From NCBI GenBank assembly GCA_011634665.1, contig WAEK01000014.1, positions 540,501-604,500 on the forward strand: a stretch of DNA of 64,000 nucleotides, written 5' to 3'. The notes below the pieces were generated by a model. The model searched no databases and was not told the origin of the DNA. It was given only the letters and a program-made list of their open reading frames with translations. Source of the DNA: Mortierella sp. BCC40632. Lineage: Eukaryota > Mortierellomycota > Mortierellomycetes > Mortierellales > Mortierellaceae. Shown piece after piece: positions 15,301-26,137 of the stretch. The translations under genes and the position numbers were made by a program. Numbering within the stretch: the first letter of the stretch is position 1; each line of letters begins with the position of its first letter.

Positions 15301-16965
15301 AAAGGGAAACATGCTCTTTGTTTGCCACGCAGTCCTGGCTGCTGACCAGAGCCAGAGGAGCCGCACTGGTCTGTTTGTCACGCACTCTGCCCCCCTTGCC
15401 TTTCATCCCTTTCAGGGTCTTTGGACCCAAAGGGAAAAAAGAGGAAGAGGGCGCTCTGGTGGACTGAGAATGCAACACTTATTCATAGCAAAGGACCCAT
15501 TTGAGAAGAAAAAAAAAAAAAAGGCATCGACTTGGCCACAGAAGAAGCCAAGGAGGTGCATCCTTGTCCTCGGGTTGTCGAGGCCCTTCTGTATCCCCAA
15601 TCCAACCATGGTCGTGCCTTTTTCCAAGACGGTGTGTTTTTTTTTTGTTTCCTCCCCATTCTCGGTCCTTTCTGCGACGGGCGGAGATGAGATGCTTGGC
15701 ATAAAAAAATACACACACATACTCTCTCTCTCTCTCTCTCTCTCAGCAGGAACTTCCAGACCATGTCGCTGCTTCATTTGATCAAAGACGCTGCAACTGT
15801 TGCAATACCTTGCATTCTATCGGCCCAGTACAGCTCAATTAGGTCCGTTATCGGTCGATATTGCCAGGGCATCCTCGGGACCTTATAATGAACACCATCT
15901 GGGCGGGGATACATATGCAAGATGCATATGGGAAAGCGCGTGCGTGTGTTGCACGAGAAAAGTTGTCTCTTATGAACGAGCTAGCACCTTCATGTTCCCA
16001 TGAAGAACAAGGGACAATATCGAGCAGGAGACGGAGCCATGAAGGGGAGTTTAGCAAGGGTCTCTATATGCAAAAGGATAGAAAAGAAAAAGCAAACAAA
16101 AGGAACAAGGAGAATTCAACACAAGGATGGAAGGAGAAGAACAAGTCAAAAGGAACGACGGACATCTAAGAGCAATAGAAAGAAAAATAATAATAAGGAA
16201 CAGATATGCATGAAGAGGTACGTAAGCTAACGCAGACTTTTCGGCTCTTGACATATTGACCGTGTTGGCATTCTTGGGGTGGTGCTCCTTATCCAGTACT
16301 TTGGGCCATTTGGACCTCATGAGCCACTACTGTCATGCCCTGGCTTTGTTTGATCTTGATCAAAGTCTATGCTAGACTCGGCTTGCGGCTCAACACTCTT
16401 GTCGTCGTCGTAACTTGGAAAGTCGAGTCATACCACAGGATGAGGTTAGGCAACGGGCCGTCCGTTTACGGATCATCCAGGGCTAAGGGAGGGGCGCCTA
16501 TTGGAACACTTGACAAAGTACGAAACCATGTCGCGCCCTTTGTCAAATTCAAATCTTTCGATGGTCAGCCTAAACTAACCTAACCAAGTGTTCGTTGATC
16601 AAATCATCACTTCAACCAAGTGTAATCAAAGCCTGTAGGCCAAGGCTGTTCATTGTAGATCCTTTTAGAACTTTTATACTGTAGCTTTTGCACTGTGCCA
16701 GCAACGGCCTAAAAAGAACTGAGCACATGGTGATGGTCTCTTCTCTCTTCTTTGAAGGGAGGAGAGCAAAAGAAGAGAAGAGGCAGCGGAGGCCATGTCC
16801 TTTGCAGGGCATAGACAGACGCGCACCGACGAATAAAACCTCTCACGAGGCCAATAAAAAAAAAAGAAAAAAAGAACTGAGCACCTCTGCGATCCACTTC
16901 GTCAAGAGTCTCCGCTTTATGCACTACATCTTTCAAGAGTCTCCGCGGTCAAAATGCGTTGCAAA

Positions 16966-16981
16966 AAGAATCAAAAAGAAG
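16966..16981 (-). terminator. Pol III T-run terminator of tRNA-Glu
   Basis: On the minus strand CTTCTTTTTGATTC begins immediately after the tRNA discriminator base. Five consecutive T residues are sufficient for Pol III termination. Confidence 0.7.
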
Positions 16982-17053
16982 TTCCCAATCCGGGAATCGA
17001 ACCCGGGCCGCCTCGGTGAAAGCGAGGAATCCTAACCACTGGACCAATTAGGA
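16982..17053 (-). tRNA. tRNA-Glu (anticodon TTC)
   Basis: On the minus strand a 72-nt cloverleaf can be folded. The acceptor is TCCTAAT/ATTGGGA (one G-T pair). The anticodon arm is CCTCG-CTTTCAC-CGAGG with TTC in the loop. The T-arm is CCGGG-TTCGATT-CCCGG and the discriminator is A. The TTC anticodon reads GAA/GAG. No intron. A T-run (CTTCTTTTTG on the minus strand) follows as a Pol III terminator. Confidence 0.95.
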
Positions 17054-17199
17054 GATTTTGATACAAATTTGAACTCGGAGACCAGGTCGTAAGTATTCTC
17101 AAGCGACTTTACAGACTTTCTTGATTTTGGCCATGATTTGTCCTCAATTGGGCCCCGAACCGGCGCAACTCTGCGTCCCCCGCTTCCTCGGGGCCCGGG

Positions 17200-17226
17200 T
17201 TCGAGTCCCGGTAGAGGCGAACAGAA
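17200..17226 (+). other. tRNA-like T-arm (B-box) sequence
   Basis: GGTTCGAGTCC matches a Pol III B-box and forms a 5-bp T-stem (CCGGG/CCCGG), but no matching acceptor or D-arm is found upstream. It could be a tRNA relic or part of a SINE/LINE leader next to the retroelement remnant. Confidence 0.35.
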
Positions 17227-17479
17227 TTAATTGGACGCAATTAATTTTGGGAACCATGGAAAAGTGATACGGAAAATTTCTAAGTTTTTTCTACTTGTGC
17301 TCGGGGCCAAGGCTAAGATTTAACTCCGCATCTACCCTGGTGGCAGGTGTAGCACCAGGTCCCAAGAGCTGTCCTCTCCAGCTCTTCCAGTCCCCCTTAC
17401 AAAGCACTCCCCAACCCCGGAGCATGACTAGGACGGTCCTAGAAGTGCAAGTGGGAAATGGTAAATCTTAGGAATTGAA

Positions 17480-18460
17480 AGTATCACACAGGAGATAGGC
17501 TCCCTGGCTTCGGGACAATGACCACGTGTGGAGATGCCCAGCTACAGAGGAACTGAGATGTGAAATGTGGGATGGGGCCATAAGGAGGATCGATGATTGG
17601 GGGAGGAGAGCTGTCAGCGAAGCCAATAGGGAAGCCAAGGAAGCATTCGAGAGGCAAAGAAGGAACAACGTGCCAGGATTGAGGACTCCTAGACAGATGG
17701 TCTGGAGAGGTGCACCTGCCAGTATGGTGGCCAGGAACCTAGATTTTATCAAGGAGAGTCCGGACTCCTCACCAAACCCTCAACATAATGGTAGGGCGCT
17801 ACCAAGAGCACCTTGGACCTTTGGTTCTCTCTGTCGAGGGCTGACACCGACAGCTCTAACTGCGGCATGGAAGAGACTATTCGCGGTAACAGAATCAGTG
17901 GCAGCTCGGGTGGCCCACTGTTTTATCAGCTACATCGAGTCGCAGTCAACTGAAGTCTTATGGAAAGAACGCTGTGAGACAACAGTGGCATGGGAGACAA
18001 GACATGGAATCACCCCGGGGAAGAAGAAAGGCCCTTCCCAAGGAGCAAGAGGACGCTGGAGCGATGGCTATGGATTTGCATGCCCTGCTGACGCCTGCCA
18101 GTGCGGATCCCTTCTTGTTGATCACCAGGAGCAACGATGCCCAGGAGCACAGAACGACGCAGCGTCGGCTGATACCTCCCTGCTCGATAGTCTAGCAGGA
18201 CGGCGACATTTGGGGTGTTAGAAAGGATGGGGAGGATACCTTTCCGGTGACGATATTTTTCTCAACTATTTAAACGTCTCGAGAGAGACGGCAATCGTTG
18301 CTCGGGGCAACAGCCATGTGAGCTGCTATGGTCGATGGAGGGTTGCCACCTTTTACGGGGCCGGGGCTAGATTAGGATTTCTTAGTTTAGTTTTGCCTGC
18401 ACGGCTATTCCAGCGGAAACAGATTGATATAAACAAAAATAAAAAATTTTACTCAGGTAG
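17480..18460 (+). mobile_element. Decayed 3' part of a non-LTR (LINE-type) retrotransposon
   Basis: An open frame (about 17499-18221) lacks a proper start, being preceded in frame by TAG at 17496. It reads like the post-RT C-terminal region of fungal LINE ORF2: WRCPATEELRCEMWDGAIRR, then VLWKERCETTVAWETRHGIT near the end. A Cys-rich remnant reads CPADACQCGS. The element ends with an A-rich tract (gatataaacaaaaataaaaaa, about 18425-18447), compatible with a retrotransposed tail. No RT catalytic motif is present, so this is a 5'-truncated, non-autonomous relic. It lies some 430 bp from the tRNA-Glu gene. The family assignment comes from general appearance and was not searched. Confidence 0.5.
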
Positions 18461-18966
18461 GTCTTGTATGCCGGGCTTGACCAAGGAGTCGATGGGAGGA
18501 AAGGTTGAGGAGGACCCGAGAAGAAATAAAAAGAGAAAAGGTGTGTGGGAGAGAGAAATACCTTGCTAGTTGAAGTAGAGGGATGGCTTTGACTTTTTTC
18601 CATGTCCAGTCGTCTTGGAAGACACATGGAGGCATCCTAAAATCAAAGGTGGATGGGGAAAGTCAGTAAAGGTTCATAGTGTAGTGACAGGGTTCAAAGG
18701 GACGGTTGGTGATTTTTGCAGTCAATCCTAGACGACTCTTTTGAATGTCATTCATCACGACAAAACGAGAGAGGGTAGGGTTGTGGATAGGGAGGAACAG
18801 ACGCTGCTTCTGCCTTTCTTTTTTTTCAATTGCTCGCCCCCAAACTCCAAAAAAAAAAAAAAAAAAAAAAAAAGCCGACAACGGAGCGGAGTACTTGTGA
18901 GGAATGGAGGTGCAATGGAGTGCCGCCGGACTGGAAGGGAGGGAGGGGCTTTTTTATTATAAATAA
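18461..18966. other. Spacer between retroelement remnant and membrane-protein gene
   Basis: No gene seen. Contains an A-run at about 18850-18873 and probably the 3' flank of the minus-strand membrane-protein gene. Confidence 0.5.
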
Positions 18967-20157
18967 TTATGGTAAATGCTGTTCTTGATCCCGAGACGGT
19001 TGTTGGTGGCGACAGCCTGGATGGTGATGACGATGTTCAGCTCGAATGCCTCTCCAGTCCTTGACACTCTTCCGGAGTTCATCCTCTGTAACAAGACCTG
19101 TCATCATCCCACCCGTAGTCGTCTTCCAAACAGCCCATCCTTCTTTCAGATCTTCACGCCAGACCACTCCTTGGTATTGAAAAGTCCAGAAACTCCACCA
19201 GCACAGGAGGATTAACCCCATGATCAGGTTTGAGAAAAGGGTTGGCCAGAATGAAAACTCGAGGACGTCCGTTCGGTACCTGGCCACACCTCCAGACACT
19301 CCTGATGTGGCTGCGGCCTCAGCAAGCTCATAACATGACTTGCCTGAGGAGGCATATCGGCAAAATGTTGGGTCTTCCAGTGGCATGTAAGGTACATGGA
19401 ACCACCAACGACAAAACTTCCAAGCAACAGCCCAGCCTGCACCCACACCTGACAAGCACCATGCACGGTAATACTTCAGTTGACCGATTTGGTCCATTCG
19501 GGTCAGATGCTCCCACGAGATGAGTCCCCAAAGGTTTCGTCGGAAGAGAAGGAGACCCAGAAAAGTCGCTACGGGCATATAGAGGATATACCAATTGCTG
19601 TATTTTTTTACAAAGGGGGCAAGCGGCAAAAAGATCTCATCGTCCTGGTACCCACGGGTGTCCGGGCCGCTCCTGAAGCGCATTCCATAGGCAGCACGGT
19701 GTTCTTGTTGGTGGATCTTCATGTCCGGATCCGAGAGCCAGATAGCAAGACCCCAACCGATCCAGACAACCCAAGTTCCATAAATAACGGTGATCCGCTC
19801 AAGTTTTGGGAATCGGAGGAGATGCCATGCAAGGGAGAAGATGTGAAAGGCCGTGTCGGTCAAGTAAACAAGGTGTGTGAACGAGACAAGGTGGAAAGGT
19901 GATGGTGTGTTGAGGAGCATGATGATACGGTAGAGGATGAGACCGATGTGACCGATAAGCGAGAATGGTGTGTATGTGGTATGACTATGTTCATATGCAG
20001 ATCAAACAAAAAAAAAGTGTGGGGGAAAAGGTTGCTTGTGAGTACACACCCTCGATATCTATCCATAATTGTTCTGATACTCAACACGCATGCCATCAAC
20101 ACTGTCCATGAACCTTGACTAAACACTCTTTGCAAGTGTACAGCAGGAATCCAAGGG

Positions 20158-20224
<67 letters not shown>

Positions 20225-21471
20225 ATCTCTCTCTCTCTCTCTGTGTGGGACAAAAAGAGAGTTCCCTGAGAACGATGAGAAACTACTTACATGCGTTGGG
20301 TGTTTTTGAGGTATTGTCGGGCATGTTTTCGGTCGTAGCGTGATTTGGGCCGTGGACTGGAAGGCGGTGTGGTCTTCCGGCGTCCGTTTGCGGAGCCATT
20401 GCCACTATTGTAACCTGGACTTGAGCAGTCGCAACCGTTTCTCATATCCTCAGGGCCTGAACAAAACCCTCCATGACTGGAGTAGCCGCCTTGACTTGAG
20501 TAGCCGTCATCCATGGAAGTATACCCGTCTGCTGAAGTGTAGCCACAGCGATCGTAATCCGATTCGGATGGATGATGTGGACGCTGCTTTTGCTTCCGCT
20601 GCTGATGGTGATGCCAATTTTGTGAGTGTGAAGAGCGATGGGGATGATGAGGTTTTGTCGGATAAGATTTTGTATGATGCGGCGGTGATTGTTCCTGATT
20701 ATGGTAATGGTCGTGTGAATAGGTCTGATCTGTGGATGGAGGGGGTGCGAGGGCTAGTGTCAAGCCAAGTGGTTGGGAAGACGATGCTGTGTGAGATGTG
20801 CCTGAAGAATGCCGCCGCCGCGAGTGTAAAGTGTCGGCAATGGGATAGTGAGGGAGAGGAAGAGGAAGAGAAGGAGGGGGGAGATCTCGTAATGCGGTTG
20901 GAAATGTAGTCAGAGTGAAGGATGGACGACGCGATGTTGATGCCAGTGTCAGGGATGGCAATGTTGATGTGGGCAGGATTTGGTTGGAGGAAGGAGAGAG
21001 TGATGGTGCAAAGGGTGATGCAAGGATCGGCCGCCTCGTGCCCTTCTCCTCGACAGATGAATCGCCGTCCACGGGCGAGGAGGACGACGGCCGAACAGCA
21101 GGGCTCGGGTGGAGAGCCTTTTCCTGTGCTCGTGTTCGCGCTCGTGTTTGTACCTGTGTTGGTCCTTGTGCATGCGCTTGTGCTCGTGTCTGCGACTGTC
21201 CCGTCCGATGCCTCTGGGCCTGTGCTTGTGTTTCTGTATCCTTGCACTCGTCCTCACCCGACTCAATATCCACCTGCTCCTTCTGCTCCTCTCTTGCAAT
21301 TGAGCTAGTCAGTGGCGGCCACCGGGGACCAGAACTTTTAGACTGATGACAGCTCAAAGGCTCCTGTAGCTGGGACAGGTCTGGGGATAGGTCTGGGGAC
21401 AGCGGAGAGTCAGAGTTTGGAAGCAAAGTCAAGGTCGCCGAGCAAGTTGCTACGGAAGAGGTCGTTGACAT
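18967..21471 (-). CDS. Polytopic membrane protein with disordered N-terminus, three exons
   Basis: Exons: 20291..21471, 20050..20127 and 18967..19984, giving 758 aa in the open-frame version. Residues 1-390 are low complexity: Ser/Pro, then Gln/Ala/Arg/Thr repeats and a His-rich section with GYTSADGYTSMDDGYSSQGG-like Gly/Tyr/Ser repeats. From about residue 395 onward roughly seven hydrophobic segments follow, for example SWTVLMACVLSI, LIGHIGLILYRIIML, TVIYGTWVVWIGWGLAIWL and LILLCWWSFWTFQY. This suggests a seven-span receptor-like topology, but no family is recognised. Introns are GT-AG and phases agree (2, 2). Intron 1 contains a long (CT)n tract. The last 25-30 residues may be read in the wrong frame: a neighbouring frame gives ELNIVITIQAVATNN with C/G-ending codons and a stop at about 18959. 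Confidence 0.65.
20160..20242. repeat. (CT)n microsatellite in intron 1 of the membrane-protein gene
   Basis: About 80 nt of nearly perfect CT dinucleotides. On the transcribed (minus) strand it is a (GA)n tract lying between the donor at 20290 and the acceptor at 20128. Confidence 0.95.
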
Positions 21472-24400
21472 GGTCGCACGAGCTCTGTTGTGCTTCTTGG
21501 ATAGGATGAATAGTGGTGCTTTGTGCTAAAGATGGCGTTTGTTGGGAAGATGGGTTGGGTTTGGGGGAGAGGTCCTCGGTTCAAGGTGGGAAAGCAAAAG
21601 GAGGTTTGGGTGGGATGAGAGCACTGATCAGCAATGGATGAAGAGAGAAAGGATGACAAGAGGTGGCAATGGGTTGAAGGATTGATTTACAAAAAAAAAA
21701 AAAAAAAAAAACAACAGCAGTTCTGATGAGAAAACGTCCTTTCATGCATTTTCCTCCTTACTCCTGACCCAGCTCTTATCTCCGTCCGGGCCCAAAGGCC
21801 TGATCGCATGTTTCGCTGGGTGCGCGGACTTTTGACCTTCGCCCAAGGCCGACTTCACATGTCAGAGGGCATTACAGTAGTCGGCTCGAGCCACCCACTT
21901 GAGTCTATTTCAGTAATCTATTTTTTTTTTCTTTTAGATATGCGTGTGTGTGTGCTTTTTTTTTTTTTTTTTTTTTGAAGTAAAAGAGGGGCATTTGCCA
22001 CGGAATATTGTCCTGGAAGACATCGAGCCTGCACAAAGACAAGGCACTGGTCGCCATGACACCCATTCCCTGGCTGTTTCGAAATAAATATTTAACATTC
22101 TTCTTGAGATCCTTTACGGCAAAGAAGGTCGTAGATTCCCTCCTGAGGAGAGAATCTCAATCATTGTGCTTTTATAGGATCTCGTGATTTTGCGTTGTAA
22201 GGAGAAAAAGTCTCTGCAGGCTCAGCTCCGAGACTTGTAGGGATCCGCACCCCCGCCACAAGCCGTCCACCTCTTCATTCACCGCTCCCTTGCTCTGTGG
22301 GACCATCTTTTGAGTCCGAGTGCTCAATTTTTGCAGTCCTAGAAAGTCATGGAGGACTTTTTTTTTTTTTTTTTTTTTTGTTGTTGTTGTTGCTTTGTTT
22401 GTTTGCTTCCCGTTTTCTCGGATCTCTTTTTCTCGGCTATTATCACTCCCCTGTGGTAATCATGGACCCTGTGTGCTCTCTTCCTCAAAGGATCAACATC
22501 AGGCGTGGGAAGAAGAGTCTGAGCTTGAGTGTAAAGCAGAAAAAGGATGTTTTAGCCGAGTGGGCTGAACAAAGGTTGTCTGCTGGTGTTCTTGGCCAAA
22601 TATGCCCTTCAAGTCCTCGTTGGGACTATTCCCCAGTCCACACGCACACACCTCCTACCCCTCCTTTTCGAAAGGGGAGGGGAACAAACCAGGTCTGCAG
22701 CAGCATTCTCCTCCCCAAGCATTCCTCGAAACGCAGCCCTTTCTCGCCCGCTGGTAATGCAGGCGAGCATATTTGTTGTGTCCAGTTGGTTCGACGCCTG
22801 GTCCCGAGCTCGGGAATGACCTCATCCTGAAATCAAGAGGTCAAGATCAGGTGCACTCGTGGTCTCCTCGACCGAACGCGTCCTTTATTCTCATGAAGTT
22901 GATTTGGTCAAAGTTTGCTGGCAACGCTCAGTCAGACGCTTCACTCTCTTCTTCAATGATATGTCCCTGCTTGTACTATCAGGAGCAATTGAGTTCCTTG
23001 ATGCCCATGCGATTTAGAGGACATCCAAAGTTCAGGACGAATGGCTCGAACTTGCCCTAACTAGTTCTTCCGTCGTAGAATCGCTTTCTTTTTACCAGAC
23101 GAATCCTTTTTTGTTCATGCATGCTTTTGGTTGGCTATCCCTCCCTGGGTATCCCTTTTTATGCCCCTCACCCCGATTCGATTTAGAGCCCAGGCTTTGT
23201 TGGCATTCGTCCTTTTCTTTTTTCTTTTTGTGTTTTGTTTTGAATCGTGTTCGTCGTCGGATGCGTGGCAGCTCATGTTAGACTTTGGATACGTTCGATA
23301 GGCAATGGTACGAGTTCTTGGCTGCAAGGGCACTGTACTAACAATGGAGAGAATAGGCGGCAAGTGGACAAGGGAACAGGAGGCAAGAACAACCAAGTGG
23401 GCTGGTGAAAGGAGCTCGATCTTGACCAGAAAGCCATGAACAGTGTAGTCGGTGTTTCCCGGCCACCTACTTTTAGCATTTGGTCTTTTTTGTTTTGTTT
23501 TGTTTTGACAGAGCTCCAAGTAAGCCCTTCCCCTCCCTTCCCGCCTCCTTGTACTCTACAATTCATTCACCTTGTCCCCATCTCTATTTTCCTCTTCTCT
23601 CTTTCTCACTCACTCTTTCTCTTTCTCTTTCTTCCTCCCCTTCCCTCTTGTTCACTCTCACGACTCCTTTATCCTGTTCGTTGGGTTTGCCGCACATCAT
23701 CGAGACCCTTTCTTCCTTCCTCTTCCTCTCCTTCGCTTTTCCACCTTGCGTCTTTAGTGGCTGTCACCTATCGTTTTTCTTTTTCACATCGCTATTTCAA
23801 CCATAACGTTTTTTCAGACCCCAATCGAGCCCCATCCTTTGGACCCTTTGTGCTTCTCCTCTGCAGTTTCCGCATCTTTACCTAGTTTGACCCGCCCGTT
23901 ACCCCTCCCCCCTCCCTCCGGAATCAGTCGTCAGAGCAAAGTATCTCGATCTTGTCCCACGCCTTGCTCTTCTGCATCCAATACTTTTACAACCCCTCCG
24001 TTTTCGGTTCCTTCTCATTGACATAAACTCCTTCTGAGAGTGCATCAAAGACACTCCGTCACCAACTCATTTAACCTGATTTTGGTATGTCAAAACTCAG
24101 GCACTTGGCCAGGCCTGAAAGAAAACAGGGGAATATTAAGGCCTGAAATCTTGACTAGGTCTTGACTAGGCCTTGAGGATACTGGTGGTGGCCCATGCTA
24201 CTTTGTTTTTTGTCAAGCTACCCGGATTCTCGTCTAGCACATTATCGCAAAATTCTGGTTTTTTTCTTTAGAATGCGGAAGGTCATGCACAGGTCTGTCT
24301 ACTCGTCGTCAGTCTTTTGTTCTTTCCGCCATTCCTTGCTTCCATGCAGTCCAAGAAAGAACGATGCGGAGAGAGAGAGAAAGAGAGAGAGAGAGTGAAA

Positions 24401-26137
24401 GAGAAAGAGAAAAGAAGAAAGAAGTAAAACATATCTCTGACAGAGCCGTAGACGAGGAAGGAGGGTAAAAAAAGAGTATGTGAGAGAGTGAGGAAAAGAC
24501 TGGACAGGTTGGTGAGCGGATAAGAGAAAGAAAGGGAGAGGTAGAAGTGTAGAATAAGAAAAAACAAGGCGCGAGGGGAGGAGGCCGAGCGATAAACAAA
24601 GCGTTAGTGACCCAGACAGGAATGTGAGGAGAGAATCCATGAGCATCTGCCAGTGTCTCGATGATCGAGAGCACGAGTGGAGCAGAGACCTTTAAGCAAA
24701 AAAGGTAGATAGGCTACCAAGAGAGGATGGGCCACTGCGTGCAGAGTTACTGGTTTCCCTTCTGCCCGATCCACTTACCACTGTCTCGGTTCGTGACCTC
24801 CAGGTCCACTCGCCCTGATGAGCTATGACGAGGCAGTGGGCAAAGCGGCCGAGTCCTCTGGATAACCAGCTAAACGAACGGTATACTGGATTTGCGTACA
24901 GGTCAACTGGTCCTACACCCCCTTGAATTCGTTGTCAGTTGAGCTTTGGGACCCAAACGTCTCCGTGTTGCGCGTCAGAGTGACATTGTCCAATCGACAG
25001 ATTTTGAAGTTAGGCGCTGTTAAGTAATACTGTAGATCCTTTTCTCTCTCACTCTCTATCTCCCTCCCTCCTTTCGTCCCTCCCTTTGTCCCTTCCTTCC
25101 TCCCCCATTGTCCTCTCGCTCTCTATTTCGCACGCGCAACGCTCAGACTCGAGTTGGAAACACAGAGGTTGATCTGGCGTCTCAAAGAAGGTCAAATAAG
25201 TAAATGCGCTCTGGTCAGAAAAGCGAGCTTTGTTTGTCAATGCTCTCTTTGCTCTCGTACATCTTCTCTACTCGTGTCTGTTGAAGAGTCCAGCAGCGAC
25301 TGAGTGATGGTTGATGACAAAGGTGGAAGAATCGCGTTAGGTCCCGGCGATGTCAATTGGTCCGAGTCTCCCTTGAATCCATCCCGTCTTCCGGGAATGC
25401 CTCGTATGCATATTTCGCTGCATCGCTGGGTCTGAGCACCCTTACGGGAAAGCGCTGTGTGCGTCCTACAAAAATAATCTGGCCGGAAAAAGCAAAGTAC
25501 ATGAGCAGTAGAAGCGGACGGCGATGCATTGTGTGTAGCCGGGTGGAACGAGCAGCAAAAGAACAAGAGAAGCAGTACTCACCCAGACCAGAGCAAACAT
25601 GACCGGACGCCGCATGAGCGAAGGGCTAATCCGAACTTTTTTTTTTTTTTTTTCCCTCTCCTTCCCTCCCTCTCCTTCCTCCTGTCTCCATCTCTCGCTA
25701 GTCTTCGACTTTCCCTTCAACCAAGCAAATAATTCCCGCGCTGCTCGAGATTGAGTGCAGACAGTCAGGCTCCCGATTTCTAGATCTCATCTGGCAGGAA
25801 CTTCTAGAGCGACCTACTCGAGAAGGGTCCCGTACGCGCTTCACCTACCTGTAAGCCGTCATTGATTTTTCGATTGTCACAGAACAGCGTTTCAATTATC
25901 TTTTCTCAAAGGTACAAAACGGACATTGCTTCAGCCTCTCACACACTCTCTCTTCCTTCTTTCTCTCTCTCTTCTCTTTTCTCTCTCCATCTTTTAACTT
26001 CCCCACGCTAGGATTCGACCATAGCATATCCATAACCTTTGGTGGCCTTGGCTAGAGACCACATTATCTCAACGTAGCCAAATCTCACATTCACCCCGAA
26101 AAAAAAAAAAAAAAAGAAAGAAAAACCTTTTTTTTTT
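21472..26137. other. Long divergent intergenic region
   Basis: 4.7 kb between divergent genes (membrane protein -, bZIP +). No exon chain could be supported. Contents: A/T runs (about 21690, 21957, 22357), a CT-rich plus-strand stretch (23520-24020), GA-rich DNA (24355-24560), CT-rich DNA (25030-25130, 25640-25710, 25930-25990) and an A-run at 26099-26115 before the bZIP ATG. It probably holds two promoters and long leaders. An unrecognised non-coding RNA cannot be excluded. Confidence 0.45.

Larger units (their letters stand above)
14761..16981. other. Upstream region of CDC42
   Basis: No supported gene in 2.2 kb. Bases 14761-15150 are GA-rich on the plus strand, i.e. a CT-rich leader on the CDC42 coding strand. 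A degenerate repeat of ACAGACGG/GAGCAGAC units spans about 15170-15300. A (CT)n run lies at 15722-15744. Long open frames here are repeat-driven and were rejected. Confidence 0.55.

Noticed and set aside
15020..15781. 253-codon plus-strand open frame upstream of CDC42
   Set aside because: Arg/Lys/Glu and DRWTDRET repeats are translations of purine-rich microsatellites.
17150..17226. Second tRNA gene
   Set aside because: T-arm present but no acceptor pairing, D-arm or standard anticodon loop.
20340..21346. Plus-strand frames inside the membrane-protein exon 1
   Set aside because: Antisense shadows of the low-complexity N-terminus.
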